Source: Temnothorax longispinosus
Lineage: Eukaryota; Arthropoda; Insecta; Hymenoptera; Formicidae
Length of the DNA stretch: 64,000 bases
Direction: 5' to 3'
Assembly: GCF_030848805.1 (NCBI RefSeq)
Contig: NW_027270058.1
Span: 62,001-126,000, forward strand
Shown: positions 62,807 through 64,000 of the stretch, piece by piece
How the letters are laid out: every line of letters starts with the position of its first letter
Numbering within the stretch: the first letter of the stretch is position 1
The notes under the pieces: generated by a model
Told to the model about the DNA's origin: nothing
Databases searched by the model: none
What the model saw: only the letters and a program-made list of their open reading frames with translations
Position numbers and translations under genes: made by a program

Positions 62807-63716
62807 AGGTCGAGTGTCAATACCGCGATTTTTGACGCTCAAGCCGCGCGATTGCAGCCGCGCGTCTTTGATTAATGTCTGCTTTGCATGTAATACAATG
62901 GAACTATTGCCAATCCCGCGTTTTTAGTCGTACGACTCTAGCGATTGTGGCGACGCGATTTAGAATCGCGCGACTCAACTGCTCCTGGAGCAGTCTAGCC
63001 GCGCGGCTCAGTTCACTCAATTGTATTTGGAGCAGTTTAGTCGCTAATATTTTGGCAAGTTCTACTTTTTAATTAAATTAACGTTCCACAACATGAATTA
63101 TTTTATGCTATGTGAATTGTGAACAACTATAAATGGTTATATGACCCACAAGATAAAAATTATAAAATTTTTTGAAATTTGTGTCTCTTGCAATAAGCAA
63201 ATCATTTGGAGCACTCCTATAGCTTTCACAAAATAATAATAATATAATTTCTTCCTCTTCTTCTTCTTTAATAGCAAGCAGAATCATTAAAGTTTTTTCC
63301 TTCATGTTTCATCGAAGACTGTACACAGAAAAATAATCATTCTATAATGACTTTATTGTAGATTTGCAGATTAAGTATTTCAAGTATTTGATAAGGTTAT
63401 GTATCCGGAAATCTACCATAAAAAGTCGTTGTAAGTATTACATTCACTCAAAACAAGATTCTGGCTTTTCAAAGACTTGTGTCAAGATATTTGAAAACTA
63501 TTAGTAAGAAACTATTCTTCGTTATAAGAAAACTTACTTAAAAGAAATAAAATATTCCTTTCCTTAGCTGTAGAATAATTATTTTTCTCTGTGAAATCGC
63601 GCGACTCTCATCGCGCTTTTGACAACAGTATGCGCGACTGCTGTCGCGCGATTAGTGCCGCGCGGCAGCAATTGCGCGGCTTGAGCGTCAAAAATCGCGG
63701 TATTGACACTCAACCT
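62807..63716. mobile_element. 910-bp MITE with TTA target duplication
   Basis: Ends AGGTCGAGTGTCAATACCGC and complement (tgacactcaacct) are flanked by TTA (62804-62806 and 63717-63719). Inverted arms of about 60 bp are rich in cgcgcgact-type motifs. The middle (63060-63590) is A/T-rich with no supported gene. TTA suggests PIF/Harbinger-type mobilisation. Confidence 0.8.
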
Positions 63717-63794
63717 TTAGTATCGCAGTGCAGTGCAGTGCAGACAGTGCGTTCGTTTAGCGCGCAGTCAGTCAGTTCATCAGTTATAACCTAT

Positions 63795-63862
63795 TCCTTC
63801 TCGAGAGACACGGTAGTACGCGCGGAGCGAGACCAACCGTGACTCTTTACGCGACGCAACGA
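63795..63862 (+). repeat. Third copy of the inverted-repeat end motif
   Basis: ctcgagagacacggtagtac, then cgagaccaaccgtgactctt, then acgcgacgcaacg match 62455-62530 in the same orientation. A short tandem cagtgcagtgcagtgcag (63727-63744) lies upstream. The rest to 64000 is A/T-rich without a recognisable gene. Confidence 0.7.
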
Positions 63863-64000
63863 TTAATTCAAGGTAATCGTTTTATGTAATTATCCTATAA
63901 TTATCTTATTCTTTCTATATATTACTGTTATACTTATTTTATTTACTGTTTACTACGTTTACGTGATTGATGGCAGGGAGCTGATACTGAGATCAAGGAG

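Overview
This window looks like a piece of an insect nuclear genome, most likely from an ant or another hymenopteran. The coding density is very low, several genes have GT-AG spliceosomal introns, and the sequence is dominated by arthropod transposon families: Polinton/Maverick, BEL/Pao, Ty3/Gypsy, hAT, Harbinger, P/THAP, a Transib-like element and many palindromic MITEs. The species assignment is inference. I see no bacterial operon and no clearly active housekeeping gene.

Layout. 1-3060: the 3' part of an uncharacterised gene with a decayed duplicate, then a palindrome and a tandem array. 3065-10856: the 5' half of a BEL/Pao retrotransposon (BEL-1, minus strand). A Transib-like fold-back element with a 5-bp target duplication interrupts its gag, and a hAT relic interrupts its leader. 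10857 to about 38700: a broken Polinton/Maverick, a virus-like self-replicating DNA transposon. It keeps an adenain-type protease, a PLA2-like domain protein, an A32-type packaging ATPase, several conserved unknown proteins, a retroviral-type integrase and a protein-primed DNA polymerase B. It was later split by Gypsy-1 (13845-17500) and by Gypsy-2 (20007-33938, ATAT duplication in polB). Gypsy-2 was itself split by a 973-bp hairpin MITE (8-bp duplication) and by a nearly complete BEL-2 (5-bp duplication).

39446-43485: a THAP-domain/P-element-like gene relic whose first intron holds a 2.6-kb LTR-like insertion. 43911-45553: a fold-back minisatellite of 90-bp units. 45937-46854: a small three-exon gene ended by a MITE. 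47643-55301: a 7.7-kb hAT element with long terminal inverted repeats, a perfect 8-bp duplication, a decayed transposase and an extra glutamine-rich spliced gene. 55530-57024: a Harbinger transposase relic. 57303-62795: a 5.5-kb segment bounded by a roughly 350-bp inverted repeat and holding a tRNA-derived SINE, a solo LTR, a cadherin exon fragment, a fold-back and a DUF4806-type gene relic. 62807-63716: another MITE.

How the parts relate: almost every feature is mobile or was captured by something mobile. The target duplications and interrupted reading frames give a clear order of events. The Polinton is older than Gypsy-2, and Gypsy-2 is older than BEL-2 and the 16-bp-repeat MITE. The most unusual parts are the Polinton gene set (introns, a stop-separated PLA2/protease frame, an altered polymerase motif C), the hairpin-rich MITE and the cargo-bearing inverted-repeat elements.
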